Below are positions 25,080 through 35,037 of a DNA stretch of 64,000 nt, piece by piece. The notes under the pieces were generated by a model. It was not told where the DNA came from and ran no database searches. It was given only the letters and a program-made list of their open reading frames with translations. The position numbers and the translations under genes were made by a program. Where the stretch lies: assembly GCF_900156535.1 (NCBI RefSeq), contig NZ_FTNV01000003.1, positions 434,001 to 498,000 on the forward strand. The letters run 5' to 3'. This stretch comes from Roseovarius nanhaiticus. GTDB lineage: Bacteria; Pseudomonadota; Alphaproteobacteria; Rhodobacterales; Rhodobacteraceae. Each line of letters starts with the position of its first letter. Positions within the stretch are counted from its first letter, which is position 1.

Positions 25080-25241
25080 CACCGCCTGTTTCTGCCTGCG
25101 ATATCCCTTGCTTGGGCGCCTCGCATCACCTGTCCCCAAACCACGTGATGCATCACAGACCGACACTGCCTGTCCCTGGTCGATTCGGATCCTGCCTTTC
25201 CGGAACTGCGCTCAAGGTCCCTCATGGGAACACGCATTCCT

Positions 25242-25277
25242 CCGCCGCCATCCACACCGGATGCGCGGCGGTTTTTT
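25242..25277 (+). terminator. Rho-independent terminator
   Basis: A GC-rich hairpin (CCGCCGCCATCC, loop ACACC, GGATGCGCGGCGG with one bulge) followed by six T. It would end transcripts from recG and the 43-aa peptide, and it lies 18 bp before the convergent Fe-S scaffold gene. Confidence 0.8.
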
Positions 25278-25295
25278 GTGCCGTTCAGGGGGTAT

Positions 25296-25736
25296 TCAGT
25301 CGCAAGCCGTGTCCAGAGCTTCGACCGCGGCGTCGAGCGACAGCATGATCGATGCGTGGCGGTTTTTGTACTCCTGCGCAGGGCGCAGCACCTCCAGCCC
25401 GTCAAAGGGAGCGGGCGGGGTCGGGCCATCCTCGGTCAGCATTTTTGACAGGGCGTCGCGCGCGTCGCGCACCTTGGCGGCCTCGCAGCCCACTATAGCG
25501 CCGCCGACGACACTGGCGGCGGCCTGACCGAGGGCGCAGGCCTTGACGTCCTGTCCGTAGGCAGTGACGACGCCGTTTTCGCAAGTCAGATCGACCGTGA
25601 TCGCCGAGCCGCAAAGCGGCGCCCGCCGCTTGACCGTTGCGCCGGGCGCATCGAGGCGGGTGTGGTTCGGAATGTCCGCCGCCAACGCGAGGATGCGCTG
25701 GGAGTAAAGCTTGATCATATCGGTCTTGGCGGTCAT
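25296..25736 (-). CDS. NifU/SufU-type iron-sulfur cluster scaffold protein
   Basis: A 146-aa scaffold-like protein. The start is ATG 25736, preceded by AGGAA; the frame is open further upstream but overlaps hisI. The three cysteines of the NifU-N/IscU fold are in place: PLCGSA, VKACALGQ and IVGCEA. The family builds or passes on Fe-S clusters. It is divergent from hisI. Which assembly machinery it works with is not visible here. Confidence 0.85.
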   Translation of the reverse strand: MTAKTDMIKLYSQRILALAADIPNHTRLDAPGATVKRRAPLCGSAITVDLTCENGVVTAYGQDVKACALGQAAASVVGGAIVGCEAAKVRDARDALSKMLTEDGPTPPAPFDGLEVLRPAQEYKNRHASIMLSLDAAVEALDTACD

Positions 25737-25803
25737 GTCTGGTTCCTCGTCGTGATGCGCCTTAGATAAGGCGGACCCGCCCGGAAGCAAAAGGAAATCC
25801 AGC

Positions 25804-26166
25804 ATGTATTTCGATACCGCCAGCCTGACCTATGACGCCCGCGGTCTGATCCCGGCCATTGCGCAGGATGCTCATTCGGGCGAGGTGCTTATGATGGCTT
25901 GGATGAACGCCGACGCAGTCGCCCTGACGCTGCAGACGGGCCGCGTAACCTATTGGTCGCGTTCGCGGCAGGCGTTTTGGATCAAGGGTGAGACATCGGG
26001 CCATACTCAGCGCCTGATCGAGCTGCGGGTCGATTGCGACCGCGATTGCCTGCTGCTCAAGATCGAGCAGGTCGGGCCGGCCTGTCATACGAACCGGCGC
26101 AGTTGCTTCTACACAGTCGTCGAAGAGGGCGGCGAAAAGGTGGTGATGGCGCCCGAAGCTGACTGA
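25804..26166 (+). CDS. hisI: Phosphoribosyl-AMP cyclohydrolase
   Basis: Third step of histidine synthesis: opens the ring of PR-AMP. The 120-aa monofunctional form (no HisE domain) has the family motif WMNADAVALTLQTGRVTYWSRSR and the zinc ligands CDRDCL and ACHTNRRSCFY. The length is normal for stand-alone HisI. It is isolated from other his genes. Confidence 0.95.
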   Translation: MYFDTASLTYDARGLIPAIAQDAHSGEVLMMAWMNADAVALTLQTGRVTYWSRSRQAFWIKGETSGHTQRLIELRVDCDRDCLLLKIEQVGPACHTNRRSCFYTVVEEGGEKVVMAPEAD

Positions 26167-26185
26167 GGGGCTGTGAGTATTTTTG

Positions 26186-27100
26186 CTAAGATGAAGCCGG
26201 ACGGGATCCGAGGGTGTGAGCCGCAGGACCTTGGACAAGCCCGATCATTGCGCGGATGTCCTGAGGGTTAGCGCCCTCGGCGCGATACTTGGCGATGGCG
26301 CGCGCGTCGTCCCGCTTGGCCAAGCGTTTGCCGTGATCGTCCCGGATGAGGCGGTGGTGATGGTAGAGCGGTGTCGGCACGCCTAGAAGGCGCTGCAGGA
26401 TGACGTGGATCACTGTGGCCTCGAACAGGTCTTGACCGCGGGTGACGGTGGTGATGCCCTGAGCCGCGTCGTCGAGGACGACGGAGAGGTGATAGGACGT
26501 GCCCATGGCGGGGCGGGCAATGACAATATCGCCGACCGTTTCGAAAACCGTTTCCCAGCATGTATCGATCCGGCCGGTCTCTCCATCGGGGCCTGTGCCG
26601 GTTTCCGTGAATGCGGGCGCTGCGCCGAGCCGCAGTCGTGCGGCGCGCATGTCGAGGCGCAGGGCCGCGCCATCGGAGACGCCGCGCGGTGCGGCATCCA
26701 ACGAGGGCCTGCACGTGCCGGGATAAACGATCCCGTCCGGTCCGATCAGCGGCGCGCCTTCTTGCGGGGCGCTGGCGGCGGCGGCGATGTCGCGGCGCGA
26801 GCAGGTACAGGGATAGGCAAGACCCTTCGCGACGAGGTTATGCAACGCTGCGGAATAGGTGTCGATGCGCTCAGACTGGCGCATGACAGGCATGGGCCAT
26901 GTCAGGCCGAGCCACGCCAGATCGTCGTAGATCTGCGCTTCCCACTCGGGCCGTGCGCGGGATTGGTCGATATCCTCGATCCGCAGCAGGAATTGTCCGC
27001 GATGCGCCTTGGCCATGTCATGGGCCAGGAGCGCCGAATAGGCATGGCCTAGATGCAGCGGGCCGGTGGGGGATGGGGCGAAGCGTGTGACATATGTCAT
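26186..27100 (-). CDS. gluQ: Glutamyl-Q tRNA(Asp) synthetase
   Basis: A GluRS paralogue that adds glutamate to queuosine in tRNA-Asp. The 304-aa protein has only the catalytic core. It carries the HIGH-like PTGPLHLGHAYSAL motif, a zinc site with CTCSRRD and YPGTC, and a KMSKS-like motif as GKRLAKRD. There is no anticodon-binding domain, which separates it from full GluRS. It converges on hisI with a 19-bp gap. Confidence 0.94.
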   Translation of the reverse strand: MTYVTRFAPSPTGPLHLGHAYSALLAHDMAKAHRGQFLLRIEDIDQSRARPEWEAQIYDDLAWLGLTWPMPVMRQSERIDTYSAALHNLVAKGLAYPCTCSRRDIAAAASAPQEGAPLIGPDGIVYPGTCRPSLDAAPRGVSDGAALRLDMRAARLRLGAAPAFTETGTGPDGETGRIDTCWETVFETVGDIVIARPAMGTSYHLSVVLDDAAQGITTVTRGQDLFEATVIHVILQRLLGVPTPLYHHHRLIRDDHGKRLAKRDDARAIAKYRAEGANPQDIRAMIGLVQGPAAHTLGSRPASS

Positions 27101-27137
27101 ATATCAGCGCTTTTTGATCCATAGTTCATGTAAACTA

Positions 27138-28490
27138 TTAGGCTTGGGCGGGTGTCGCCACCAGCCAGTCCTGCCACGCTGCTTTGGCGCGGTCCGTATA
27201 GGCCTTGTAGCGGTCGGTGCGTCCGCGCCGGCCGCCCTTGAGGCCTTCGACGGGCCGGAAAAGACCGAAATTGACGTTCATCGGCTGAAAGGTCTTGGCC
27301 TCGGCGCCGCCTGTGATGTGGTGAATGAGCGCGCCCATGGCGCTGTCCTGCGGCGGGCTTGCCATCGGCTGGCCGAGGATCTCCGAGGCGGCAAGGCGTC
27401 CGGCCAAGAGTCCCATCGCCGCGGATTCCACGTACCCTTCGACGCCGGTGATCTGCCCGGCAAAGCGGATATGCGGATGCTTGCGCCAGCGCATCTGATC
27501 GTCGAGCAGCGTGGGCGAGTTGAGGAAGGTGTTGCGGTGGATGCCGCCCAGCCGCGCAAAGCGCGCGTTCTCGAGGCCGGGGATCATGCGCAGCACTTCG
27601 GCCTGAGCGCCATATTTCATCTTGGTCTGAAAGCCGACGATATTATAGAGCGTTCCCAGTGCATTATCACGGCGCAGCTGAACAACGGCCCAAGGTTTCA
27701 CATCCGGCTGATGCGGGTTGGTGAGGCCTACGGGCTTCATCGGGCCGTGGCGCAGTGTCTCGCGGCCGCGCTCGGCCATGACCTCGATCGGCAGGCAGCC
27801 GTCGAAATATCCCGCCGTCTCGCCCTCGTGAAACTCGGTCTTGTCGGCGGCGAGCAGGGCGTCGATGAAGGCGTCGTAAGTATCCCGGTCCATCGGGCAG
27901 TTGAGATAGGCGGTGCGCTCGTCCTCGGTCTCGCCCTTGTCGTAGCGCGACTGCATCCAGGCCCGGCTCATGTCGATGCTGTCATGGTGGATGATGGGCG
28001 CGATGGCGTCAAAAAATGCGAGTGCGTCGGCGCCGGTTTCCGCAGCGATCGCCTCGCCCAGACCAGCGGACGTCAGCGGACCCGTGGCGATGATCCAATG
28101 GCCGTCTTTGGGGATCTCGGTGATTTCGGCATCCTGAACAGTGATGTTCGGATGCGCGCGCAACGCCTCCGTCACCGAGGCGGCAAAGGGATCCCGGTCC
28201 ACGGCCAGCGCGCCTCCGGCGGGCAGTCGATGCTTGTCGGCGGTCTGCATGATGAGGCCATTGGCCGCGCGCATTTCCCAATGCAAGAGGCCCACGGCGT
28301 TTTGCTCATCATCGTCCGAGCGGAAGGAGTTGGAGCAAACCATCTCGGCCAGGTCGCCGGTGCGATGGGCGAAAGTGGCCACTTTGGGGCGCATCTCGTG
28401 GATCACGACCTGCACGCCCATATTGGCGGCTTGCCATGCGGCCTCGGATCCGGCCATGCCGCCGCCGATAATGTTCAGAACCTGTGTCAT
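27138..28490 (-). CDS. trmFO: Methylene-THF-dependent tRNA (m5U54) methyltransferase TrmFO
   Basis: FAD/folate enzyme that methylates U54 in the T-loop of tRNAs, in place of SAM-dependent TrmA. The 450-aa protein has the FAD motif [13 protein letters not shown] at the N-terminus, [11 protein letters not shown] with the catalytic Cys region, [17 protein letters not shown] and the C-terminal FGLF motif. A small ORF overlaps its start by 4 bp (ATGA). Reads towards gluQ. Confidence 0.96.
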   Translation of the reverse strand: MTQVLNIIGGGMAGSEAAWQAANMGVQVVIHEMRPKVATFAHRTGDLAEMVCSNSFRSDDDEQNAVGLLHWEMRAANGLIMQTADKHRLPAGGALAVDRDPFAASVTEALRAHPNITVQDAEITEIPKDGHWIIATGPLTSAGLGEAIAAETGADALAFFDAIAPIIHHDSIDMSRAWMQSRYDKGETEDERTAYLNCPMDRDTYDAFIDALLAADKTEFHEGETAGYFDGCLPIEVMAERGRETLRHGPMKPVGLTNPHQPDVKPWAVVQLRRDNALGTLYNIVGFQTKMKYGAQAEVLRMIPGLENARFARLGGIHRNTFLNSPTLLDDQMRWRKHPHIRFAGQITGVEGYVESAAMGLLAGRLAASEILGQPMASPPQDSAMGALIHHITGGAEAKTFQPMNVNFGLFRPVEGLKGGRRGRTDRYKAYTDRAKAAWQDWLVATPAQA

Positions 28491-28645
28491 GTGGCGGCAG
28501 ATAATCTATCGGGCCGCCCATGGAAAGGGGTCACTCGGGCGCAGGCGCCTGAGGGATTCCGTCGGATCTCGGCCCCCGTCAGTGGCCCCTTGGCCGTGTC
28601 CAGCGTCAGGTCCGAGAGGACGTACCCAAGGAGGACGGGTATCAT
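28487..28645 (-). CDS. Possible 52-aa protein translationally coupled to trmFO
   Basis: The ORF runs from ATG 28645 to a TGA that overlaps the trmFO start codon as ATGA. The 52 residues begin [16 protein letters not shown], then a polar, arginine-rich half ([18 protein letters not shown]). An in-frame stop lies two codons before the ATG, so it cannot be longer. The ribosome site is weak. The coupling geometry is the main support. I do not recognise the family. Confidence 0.4.
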   Translation of the reverse strand: MIPVLLGYVLSDLTLDTAKGPLTGAEIRRNPSGACARVTPFHGRPDRLSAAT

Positions 28646-28932
28646 ATGGGGTCATGAAGGTCAGATCGGGTCGCCGCGCCAAGCATATCGGTGGCCAGAG
28701 AGAGGCTGGCCTGGAGGGACATGACAGCGGCTGCGGCGACCCGATATCTAGTTCTACGGTAACGTCAATTACGGCGCCCGGGAAGGACTACTTGAAGCAT
28801 TGCGGCAAAAAAACGGCAATTGTGGGAATACTGTGGCGAGGTTTCGGAAACATTGGCCGTTGATTCATGGGACTGGATGAAATCCGTCAACAGATCCGCC
28901 GCTCGCGCCACCTCCACGGGTCGAATCGGGCT
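28646..28932. other. Intergenic region, no gene seen
   Basis: I see no convincing ORF, RNA gene or terminator here. It separates the 3' end of the enoyl-CoA hydratase gene from the trmFO leader, so the trmFO promoter, reading leftward, must lie within it. Confidence 0.5.
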
Positions 28933-29718
28933 TTATTGTGACCAATTCGGGCTGCGCTTGGACAGGAACGCTTCAATCCCCTCGGCAGTCTCCGCCATCA
29001 TCATGTTCTGGGTCATCACGTCCCCGGTATGAAGATAGGCTTGCTCGACGCCCATCTCGAGTTGCTCGTAGAAGGCGCGCTTGCCGATGCGCACCGCACC
29101 GCCCAGCTTGTCGGCGACCGTTTGGGCCAACTCCATCGTGGCGGATTGCAGGGCGTCCGGGGCCACGGCGCGGTTTATCAGTCCGATTTCGCACGCGCGA
29201 TCGGCGTTCACAAAGGCGCCGGTGGTCAGCATTTCGAAGGCCTGCTTGCGCGGCACCGCGCGGCTGAGTGCCACCATCGGCGTCGAGCAGAACAGACCGA
29301 TATTGACGTCATTGACGCCAAAGCGGGTGCCCTCGGCGGCAACCGCCATGTCACACGACGCAACCAGCTGGCACCCCGCGGCGGCGGCAACGCCATGCAC
29401 CTCGGCAATGACGGGTTGGGGCAGGGCACGGATCGCCATCATCACAGCGGCGCAGCGTCCGAAAAGATCGGCAAAATAGGCTTGGCCATCATCCGCGGCG
29501 GCGCGGCCCAAGGTCATCTCGTTGAGGTCGTGACCGGCGCAAAATGCCTTGCCAGCACCCGCGATGATCACGGCCCGGATGTGGTCTTGCCCGGCGAGCG
29601 TCTCGAGTTCGGCCATAAGGGCAGCCAGCATCGCATCGCTGAGAGCATTCATCCGTTCGGGGGCGTTTAAAGTCAGGCGGGCCACGGCCCCGGTGTCGCT
29701 GCGCTCGATCATCGCCAT
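28933..29718 (-). CDS. Enoyl-CoA hydratase/isomerase family protein
   Basis: A 261-aa crotonase-fold protein from ATG 29718 (AGGAGGAG about 9 bases upstream); a second in-frame ATG lies two codons later. The oxyanion-hole regions FCAGHDLNE and AAAAGCQLVASCDMAVA are present. The first catalytic Glu position of classical hydratases is occupied differently, so the reaction (hydration, isomerisation or hydrolysis) cannot be fixed. It is divergent from the thioesterase gene, and both point to acyl-CoA metabolism. Confidence 0.85.
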   Translation of the reverse strand: MAMIERSDTGAVARLTLNAPERMNALSDAMLAALMAELETLAGQDHIRAVIIAGAGKAFCAGHDLNEMTLGRAAADDGQAYFADLFGRCAAVMMAIRALPQPVIAEVHGVAAAAGCQLVASCDMAVAAEGTRFGVNDVNIGLFCSTPMVALSRAVPRKQAFEMLTTGAFVNADRACEIGLINRAVAPDALQSATMELAQTVADKLGGAVRIGKRAFYEQLEMGVEQAYLHTGDVMTQNMMMAETAEGIEAFLSKRSPNWSQ

Positions 29719-29776
29719 CTTGTCGCTCCTCCTGCTATGAGCCAATCTGTAGCGGTGCCAAGGACCGGAGGAAAGC

Positions 29777-30223
29777 ATGAAGCCGCAGATGACGCTCAAG
29801 ATGACACGATCCGAATTGACCGAGTTCATGGCGCGCGAATTTCCGCAGGTGTCGGATGATTTCGTGATCGACGAACTGGGTCCGATGCGTCTGTCGCTGC
29901 GTCTCAAGGTGCGGGAATTGCATCTGCGTCCCGGCGGTACGGTCTCGGGGCCCGCGCTTTTTGCGCTGGCGGATGTGGGCATGTATTTGGCGGTGCTGGC
30001 CATGATTGGTCCCGAAGCCTTGGCCGTGACGACGAATTGCAGCATTGACTTCATGCGCAAGCCCCAAGCGGGCGTCGATGTGATCGCGGATCTGCGCCTG
30101 CTCAAGCTGGGACGCGTTCTGGCCGTTGGCGACGCGTTGATCCGCTCGGACGGTCATGAGGCGCCAGTCGCACGCGCGAGCCTGACATATTCGATCCCGC
30201 AGGGTAAGGTGCAGGCGGGCTGA
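29777..30223 (+). CDS. PaaI-like hot-dog thioesterase
   Basis: A 148-aa hot-dog-fold protein of the PaaI/YdiI type. It has the GGTVSGPALFALADVGMYLAV helix, in which an Asp takes the catalytic acid position, and the TTNCSIDFMRKPQAG strand pair. It likely cleaves a short or aromatic acyl-CoA. It is divergent from the enoyl-CoA hydratase with 58 bp between starts. Confidence 0.85.
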   Translation: MKPQMTLKMTRSELTEFMAREFPQVSDDFVIDELGPMRLSLRLKVRELHLRPGGTVSGPALFALADVGMYLAVLAMIGPEALAVTTNCSIDFMRKPQAGVDVIADLRLLKLGRVLAVGDALIRSDGHEAPVARASLTYSIPQGKVQAG

Positions 30224-30315
30224 GATCCGGCATTCTTAGCGGCAGGCTATTGGGGTATTATTATACCTAATTTTTAACACACTGAAATTGCTTAATTAAT
30301 CCGATAAGCCACGTG

Positions 30316-30343
30316 TTGACCCGGCGCGCACCTTCTATATAAC
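30316..30343 (+). promoter_or_regulatory. Sigma-70 promoter of rplM-rpsI
   Basis: TTGACC (30316-30321) and TATAAC (30338-30343) with a 16-bp spacer, about 65 bp before the rplM ATG. It is the best promoter match I saw in the window, as expected for a ribosomal protein operon. Confidence 0.7.
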
Positions 30344-30408
30344 CCGCCCATCACCACGGGGTAGGCCCGGCCTGCACCCTATACGATGGAATCAAGGAAT
30401 CTGCGGTC

Positions 30409-30873
30409 ATGAAGACATTCTCAGCGACACCGGCGGATATCGACAAGAAATGGATCATCATCGACGCCGAAGGCGTCGTGCTGGGCCGTCTTGCGTCGGT
30501 TATCGCCATGCGCCTGCGCGGCAAGCACAAGGCAAGCTTCACTCCCCATATGGACATGGGCGACAACGTCATCGTCATCAATGCCGAGAAGGTCCAACTG
30601 ACCGGCAAGAAGCGTGACAAGCCCAACTACTGGCACACCGGCCATCCGGGCGGCATCAAGTCGCGCACGACGGGCGAGATCCTTGAGGGCAAGTTCCCCG
30701 AGCGCGTCGTGATGCAGGCGGTCAAGCGCATGCTGCCGGGCAACCGCCTGAGCCGCCAGGTGATGACCAATCTGCGCGTCTATGCCGGCGGCGAGCATCC
30801 CCACGAGGCGCAAAGCCCCGAGGTGCTGGACGTCAAGAACATGAACTCCAAGAACACGCGGGTGGCTTACTGA
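30409..30873 (+). CDS. rplM: 50S ribosomal protein L13
   Basis: 154-aa L13, an early 50S assembly protein. Family motifs are [44 protein letters not shown] and [11 protein letters not shown]. The start follows AAGGAA. It overlaps rpsI (TGATG), the usual L13-S9 pair. Confidence 0.98.
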   Translation: MKTFSATPADIDKKWIIIDAEGVVLGRLASVIAMRLRGKHKASFTPHMDMGDNVIVINAEKVQLTGKKRDKPNYWHTGHPGGIKSRTTGEILEGKFPERVVMQAVKRMLPGNRLSRQVMTNLRVYAGGEHPHEAQSPEVLDVKNMNSKNTRVAY

Positions 30874-31355
30874 TGGCTGACGAAATCAACTCCCTCGAAG
30901 AACTTTCCGCCGTCGCAACCGGCACCCCCGTCGAAGAGGCCGCCCCGCGCGAGCCTGTCCGCGACGAGTTGGGCCGTGCTTATGCCACGGGCAAGCGGAA
31001 GGACGCGGTCGCACGCGTCTGGATCAAGCCCGGTTCGGGCAAAGTCACCGTCAACGGCAAAGAGCTGAACGTCTATTTTGCGCGTCCGGTTCTGCAGATG
31101 ATCCTGCGCCAGCCCTTTACGATCTCGGGCACCGAGGATCAGTTCGACGTGATGGCAACTGTCGTCGGTGGCGGCCTCTCGGGCCAGGCCGGTGCGGTCA
31201 AGCACGGCATCTCGAAGGCGCTGCAGCTTTATGATCCCAGCCTGCGCGGTGCGCTGAAGGCGGCAGGCTTCCTGACCCGCGACAGCCGCGTCGTCGAGCG
31301 CAAGAAGTACGGTCGCCGCAAGGCTCGCCGGAGCTTCCAGTTCTCCAAGCGCTAA
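30873..31355 (+). CDS. rpsI: 30S ribosomal protein S9
   Basis: 160-aa S9. A roughly 38-residue acidic N-terminal extension precedes the S9 domain ([14 protein letters not shown]), as in other alphaproteobacteria. The C-terminal tail [16 protein letters not shown] reaches the P-site tRNA. It is the second gene of the rplM operon and is followed by a strong terminator. Confidence 0.98.
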   Translation: MADEINSLEELSAVATGTPVEEAAPREPVRDELGRAYATGKRKDAVARVWIKPGSGKVTVNGKELNVYFARPVLQMILRQPFTISGTEDQFDVMATVVGGGLSGQAGAVKHGISKALQLYDPSLRGALKAAGFLTRDSRVVERKKYGRRKARRSFQFSKR

Positions 31356-31384
31356 GACGCGCCCGGACGATCATGTACTGGACA

Positions 31385-31417
31385 GGGGCGCTGCGGGAAA
31401 ACCGCCGCGCCCCTTTT
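31385..31417 (+). terminator. Rho-independent terminator of rplM-rpsI
   Basis: A 12-bp stem with one mismatch (GGGGCGCTGCGG, loop GAAAA, CCGCCGCGCCCC) followed by TTTT, 30 bp after the rpsI stop. Confidence 0.85.
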
Positions 31418-31474
31418 GCTTTCTGGGCTTGAGCCATGGCGGCGCTTGGCCCAACTGCTGGATGCTATTGGCTC

Positions 31475-33481
31475 ATGCGTTACCGGCCTGAAATTGATGG
31501 ATTGCGCGCGGTTGCGGTGATCCCGGTCATCCTGTTTCACGCAGGCTTTGCGTCTTTCGCTGGCGGCTATGTCGGCGTGGACGTGTTTTTCGTTATCAGC
31601 GGGTATCTGATTACAACCATCCTGATTTCGGAACGCGAGGCCGGCACCTATTCGCTGCTGGATTTCTACGAGCGGCGTGCACGGCGCATCCTGCCCGCCC
31701 TCTTTCTGGTCATGTTTTGCACGATCCCGTTCGCCTGGCGCTGGTTGGCGCCGGACCCGTTCGACGACTACGCGCGCAGCGGGGCGTTTGCGGCGCTTTT
31801 CCTGTCGAATTTCCACTTCCTGGAAAAGTCGTCCTATTACGATATCGGCTCTGCCCTCCGTCCGCTGTTACACACTTGGAGCCTTGCGGTCGAAGAGCAA
31901 TTCTATCTTTTGTTTCCACTGGTCCTGATTCCGCTTGGCGCCTTTGCGCGGCGCAAATTTCTGGTGGTGTTCCTGATCCTGTCGGCACTGTCGCTGGCCT
32001 TGGCGGAATGGGGGTGGCGCAACTATCCGGGACAGAATTTCTACTTCACCTTCTCGCGCCTTTGGGAATTGCTGGCCGGCTCGATCTGTGCTGCGATCCT
32101 CTTTGCGCGGCCCCGGATGCGCAATGATGTCGCGGCCCTGGGCGGGCTGGCGATGATCCTGTGGTCGGTGTTCAATTATACCGCTGCCACGCCTTTTCCG
32201 TCTGTATACGCGCTGGTGCCCATCGTTGGCACGGCGCTGGTGATCCTTTTCGCCGATACCGGGACATGGGCCGCGCGCGCGCTCAGCGCTCGGCCGATGA
32301 TCTGGGTCGGGCTCATCAGTTACAGCGCCTACTTGTGGCACCAGCCGCTTTTTGCTTTTGCCCGCATTCGCAGCATCGAGGAGCCTCCCTTGTGGGTGAT
32401 GGCGCTTTTGTCTGTGATCACTCTGGGTCTGGCGTGGCTGACAATGCGCTATGTCGAGACGCCGTTTCGGCGGCGCACTCTGCTGCCGAGGCGGCGCGCC
32501 TTGCTTTCGGTCAGCGTCGCGGGCATCGCCGGGTTTGCGGCGCTAGGCTTCTCGGGTGTTGCGACAGACGGCTATCCTGGTCGGCTTGATAACGCGGGCT
32601 CGGGCGGCATGACCGCGATGCGCGCCGAGTTGATGACCTGGCCCGAAAATACCGGCTGCCTCGACGGCGTGACGCAAAGCGATATGGAACTTTGCACCGT
32701 TTTCCAGCCATCTGGCGATGTTGCGGGCGATATCCCAAGGGTCGCAGTCCTTGGCGACAGCCACGCTCAGGCGCTGTTGCCCGCCTATGCCCTCATGTCG
32801 CAGGACCATTCGGTCGAGGTGCAGTATGCAGCGCTCGGTGCCTGTTCGCCTCTTTTGGGCGTGTATTCCGCCAAGGGCGGTAGCTATTCTCAGCGGTGCC
32901 ACGACTTTGTGCGCAAATCTGCCGAAGATGTCGTCGCGCGAGGGATCGACACCGTTTACCTTGTTGCGCGCTGGACCCTCTATGCCATCGGCGACTACGC
33001 CGACGAAGAGCTGACATACGCCCTTGCCGAGCGCTTTGGCGCGCAGCATGTGCGCGCGGATCAAAGGCTGGCGACGTTCGAAGCAGCTCTGGCGCGCACC
33101 TTGGCCTTTTATCGCGCCGCGGGTGTGCGTGTGGTGGTCGTGGACCAGGTGCCTTTGCAACACGTGATCACCCAGACGATGATCGAGCAATCCATGCTGA
33201 TCGGGCTGGACTGGCCGCAGGCTGAACAGAAATTTCGGGCCAGTTTCGTCGCGCGCAGAACCTTCGATGAGTTCAGCCAGGCCGCGGACGAAATCATGGC
33301 ACAGCAGGTGGCCGAACACGGCGCCACACTCCTGATGCTGAGAGAAGCCTTTGTGGAGGGTGGCGGTTATGCATGGATGCGGGATGGCAAGGCGCTTTAC
33401 CGCGATACCAACCATTTGTCGCTGGCCGGGGCGCTCGCCCTGGCGCCGATGATATCCCAAAGCTACGCGCCGCGCCCCTGA
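31475..33481 (+). CDS. Membrane acyltransferase 3 with C-terminal SGNH domain
   Basis: A 668-aa OafA/YrhL-type protein. The N-terminal half (about 1-350) is a ten-helix acyltransferase-3 domain starting RYRPEIDGLRAVAV, with the catalytic-His motif LFHAG. A linker TM follows, then an SGNH hydrolase-like domain (about 400-668) with the GDSHAQALL nucleophile block and a C-terminal DTNHLS block holding the Asp and His. Such proteins O-acetylate cell-surface glycans. ATG 31475 is preferred because it begins the conserved motif; an ATG at 31436 is possible. Confidence 0.9.
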   Translation: MRYRPEIDGLRAVAVIPVILFHAGFASFAGGYVGVDVFFVISGYLITTILISEREAGTYSLLDFYERRARRILPALFLVMFCTIPFAWRWLAPDPFDDYARSGAFAALFLSNFHFLEKSSYYDIGSALRPLLHTWSLAVEEQFYLLFPLVLIPLGAFARRKFLVVFLILSALSLALAEWGWRNYPGQNFYFTFSRLWELLAGSICAAILFARPRMRNDVAALGGLAMILWSVFNYTAATPFPSVYALVPIVGTALVILFADTGTWAARALSARPMIWVGLISYSAYLWHQPLFAFARIRSIEEPPLWVMALLSVITLGLAWLTMRYVETPFRRRTLLPRRRALLSVSVAGIAGFAALGFSGVATDGYPGRLDNAGSGGMTAMRAELMTWPENTGCLDGVTQSDMELCTVFQPSGDVAGDIPRVAVLGDSHAQALLPAYALMSQDHSVEVQYAALGACSPLLGVYSAKGGSYSQRCHDFVRKSAEDVVARGIDTVYLVARWTLYAIGDYADEELTYALAERFGAQHVRADQRLATFEAALARTLAFYRAAGVRVVVVDQVPLQHVITQTMIEQSMLIGLDWPQAEQKFRASFVARRTFDEFSQAADEIMAQQVAEHGATLLMLREAFVEGGGYAWMRDGKALYRDTNHLSLAGALALAPMISQSYAPRP

Positions 33482-34092
33482 TCCTGCGGGATAAGGCCGA
33501 GGCCGCGCAGGTAGATACCGATACCCGATTCCAGCAGATCCTCGGGCGCAAAAGGGCTGGCCGCGCCGGGTGCGCCGCGCGCAAAAAGCTCGACCACACC
33601 ATGGCTGAGCGCCCAGATATGGGCCGAGAACATCGCCGCGGGCGGGCGCTGCGCTGCAGGGATATGCTGGCATAGCTGCTCGGCGGCCGCCTCGTGGACG
33701 CGGCGCGCCGCAAGGGCTGCAGCGGCCAGCTCGGGCGTGCGATTGATCGATATCCCGCTTTCGAACATGGCGATGTAATGGCCGGGATGCTTGCGCGCGA
33801 AGGCCAGATACGCGCGCCCCGTCGCCTCGAACGCTGCCAGCGCAGAAGGGCCGCCGCCGTTATAGGCGTGCTTCATCAGCGCGCCGAACATCTCGTAGCC
33901 TTGTAGAGCGGCCTCGGTGATCAGGTCTTCGCGGCCTGCAAAGTGGCGATAGACCGCGGCGGGGGTGACGCCCGCGCGGCTTGCCGCTTCGGACAGCGTG
34001 AACCCGGTCGGGCCCTTGGCCTCGATCAGCTCGAGCGCGGCCTCGACGAGCGCCTGGCGTAGATTGCCGTGATGATATCCGCGTTTAGGCAC
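33463..34092 (-). CDS. TetR/AcrR-family regulator
   Basis: A 209-aa repressor-type protein. I place the start at GTG 34092 because the TetR HTH domain ([19 protein letters not shown], then [18 protein letters not shown]) begins immediately after it; the upstream open frame lies inside ppk2. The C-terminal ligand domain is helical with the [10 protein letters not shown] pattern of the WHG-type subgroup. Its start overlaps the ppk2 end by 8 bp and its end overlaps the acyltransferase end by 19 bp. The ligand is unknown. Confidence 0.85.
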   Translation of the reverse strand: MPKRGYHHGNLRQALVEAALELIEAKGPTGFTLSEAASRAGVTPAAVYRHFAGREDLITEAALQGYEMFGALMKHAYNGGGPSALAAFEATGRAYLAFARKHPGHYIAMFESGISINRTPELAAAALAARRVHEAAAEQLCQHIPAAQRPPAAMFSAHIWALSHGVVELFARGAPGAASPFAPEDLLESGIGIYLRGLGLIPQDQGRGA

Positions 34093-34981
34093 GGGGCGGC
34101 TGGTCCAGAGGCTCGCCCTGCCACAGCTCGGGTCCGCCAATGATTGAAGGATCTGCCGGGCCGATGGCCTCGGCGTCCTTGTCCTCGTAGGGCACGGCAC
34201 GCAGGATGCGGCGGATGGCGGCAAGGCGTGCGCGGCGCTTGTCGTCAGCGCGGATCACGGTCCAAGGCGCATCAGAGCTGTGGGTGCGCGCGAGTGTCTC
34301 GGCAATGGCCTGCGAATAAGCATCCCATTTGTTCAGCCCCTCGACGTCGATCCAGCTAAGCTTCCAATGCTTGAGCGGATCGCCTTCGCGGCCCAGAAAT
34401 CGGCGCAGCTGCTCGGCCCGGCCCACGTTCAGCCAGAACTTGATCAGGATGATGCCGTCCTGCACCAGCATCCGCTCGAAGGCGGGAGCTTGGTCAAAGA
34501 AAAGCGCGCGTTGCGCTGGCGTGCAAAAGTCAAACACATGCTCGACCACGCCTCGATTGTACCAGCTGCGGTCGAAGGACACGATTTCGCCCGCCGCAGG
34601 CAGATGCGATGTATATCTCTGGAAATACCACTGTGTCGCTTCGGTATCCGACGGCTTGGGCAGGGCGACGACGCGCGCGCCGCGCGGGTTCAGGTACTGA
34701 TGGACACGCTTGATCGTGCCACCCTTGCCCGCAGCGTCGCGCCCTTCAAAAAGGATGGCGATGCGCGCGCCCGCCGTTTTCGCCCAAGCCTGAAGTTTGA
34801 CCAGCTCGACCTGCACCGCGTGCAGCTCGCGCTCGTAGGTCTTGCGCGGCATGCGTTTGGTATAGGGATAATCTGCATCCAGAATATCGTCCTTCTGCGC
34901 CGCACGAATGGCATCGGCGACCTGCGCGGGCGCAGTTTGTTCAAAGAAGGCGCTGATCGCACCGTCAAAGGCGTGGGTCAT
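34085..34981 (-). CDS. ppk2: Polyphosphate kinase 2
   Basis: A 298-aa single-domain PPK2 that moves phosphate between polyphosphate and nucleoside diphosphates. It has Walker [14 protein letters not shown], the lid segment with [19 protein letters not shown], Walker B region [10 protein letters not shown], and IKFWLNVG. The length fits class I. It is co-directional with the TetR gene downstream (8-bp overlap), suggesting the regulator may act on this unit. Confidence 0.93.
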   Translation of the reverse strand: MTHAFDGAISAFFEQTAPAQVADAIRAAQKDDILDADYPYTKRMPRKTYERELHAVQVELVKLQAWAKTAGARIAILFEGRDAAGKGGTIKRVHQYLNPRGARVVALPKPSDTEATQWYFQRYTSHLPAAGEIVSFDRSWYNRGVVEHVFDFCTPAQRALFFDQAPAFERMLVQDGIILIKFWLNVGRAEQLRRFLGREGDPLKHWKLSWIDVEGLNKWDAYSQAIAETLARTHSSDAPWTVIRADDKRRARLAAIRRILRAVPYEDKDAEAIGPADPSIIGGPELWQGEPLDQPPRA

Positions 34982-35037
34982 GAGGCTGCTCTCCTCTTTC
35001 GCGCCAGTATGGGCCGGGCGCCCGATCCTTGCAATCG

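Noticed and set aside
27066-28724. 552-codon plus-strand frame opposite trmFO
   Set aside because: Antisense to TrmFO, whose motifs are all present on the minus strand; the sense of this frame is low in domain content.
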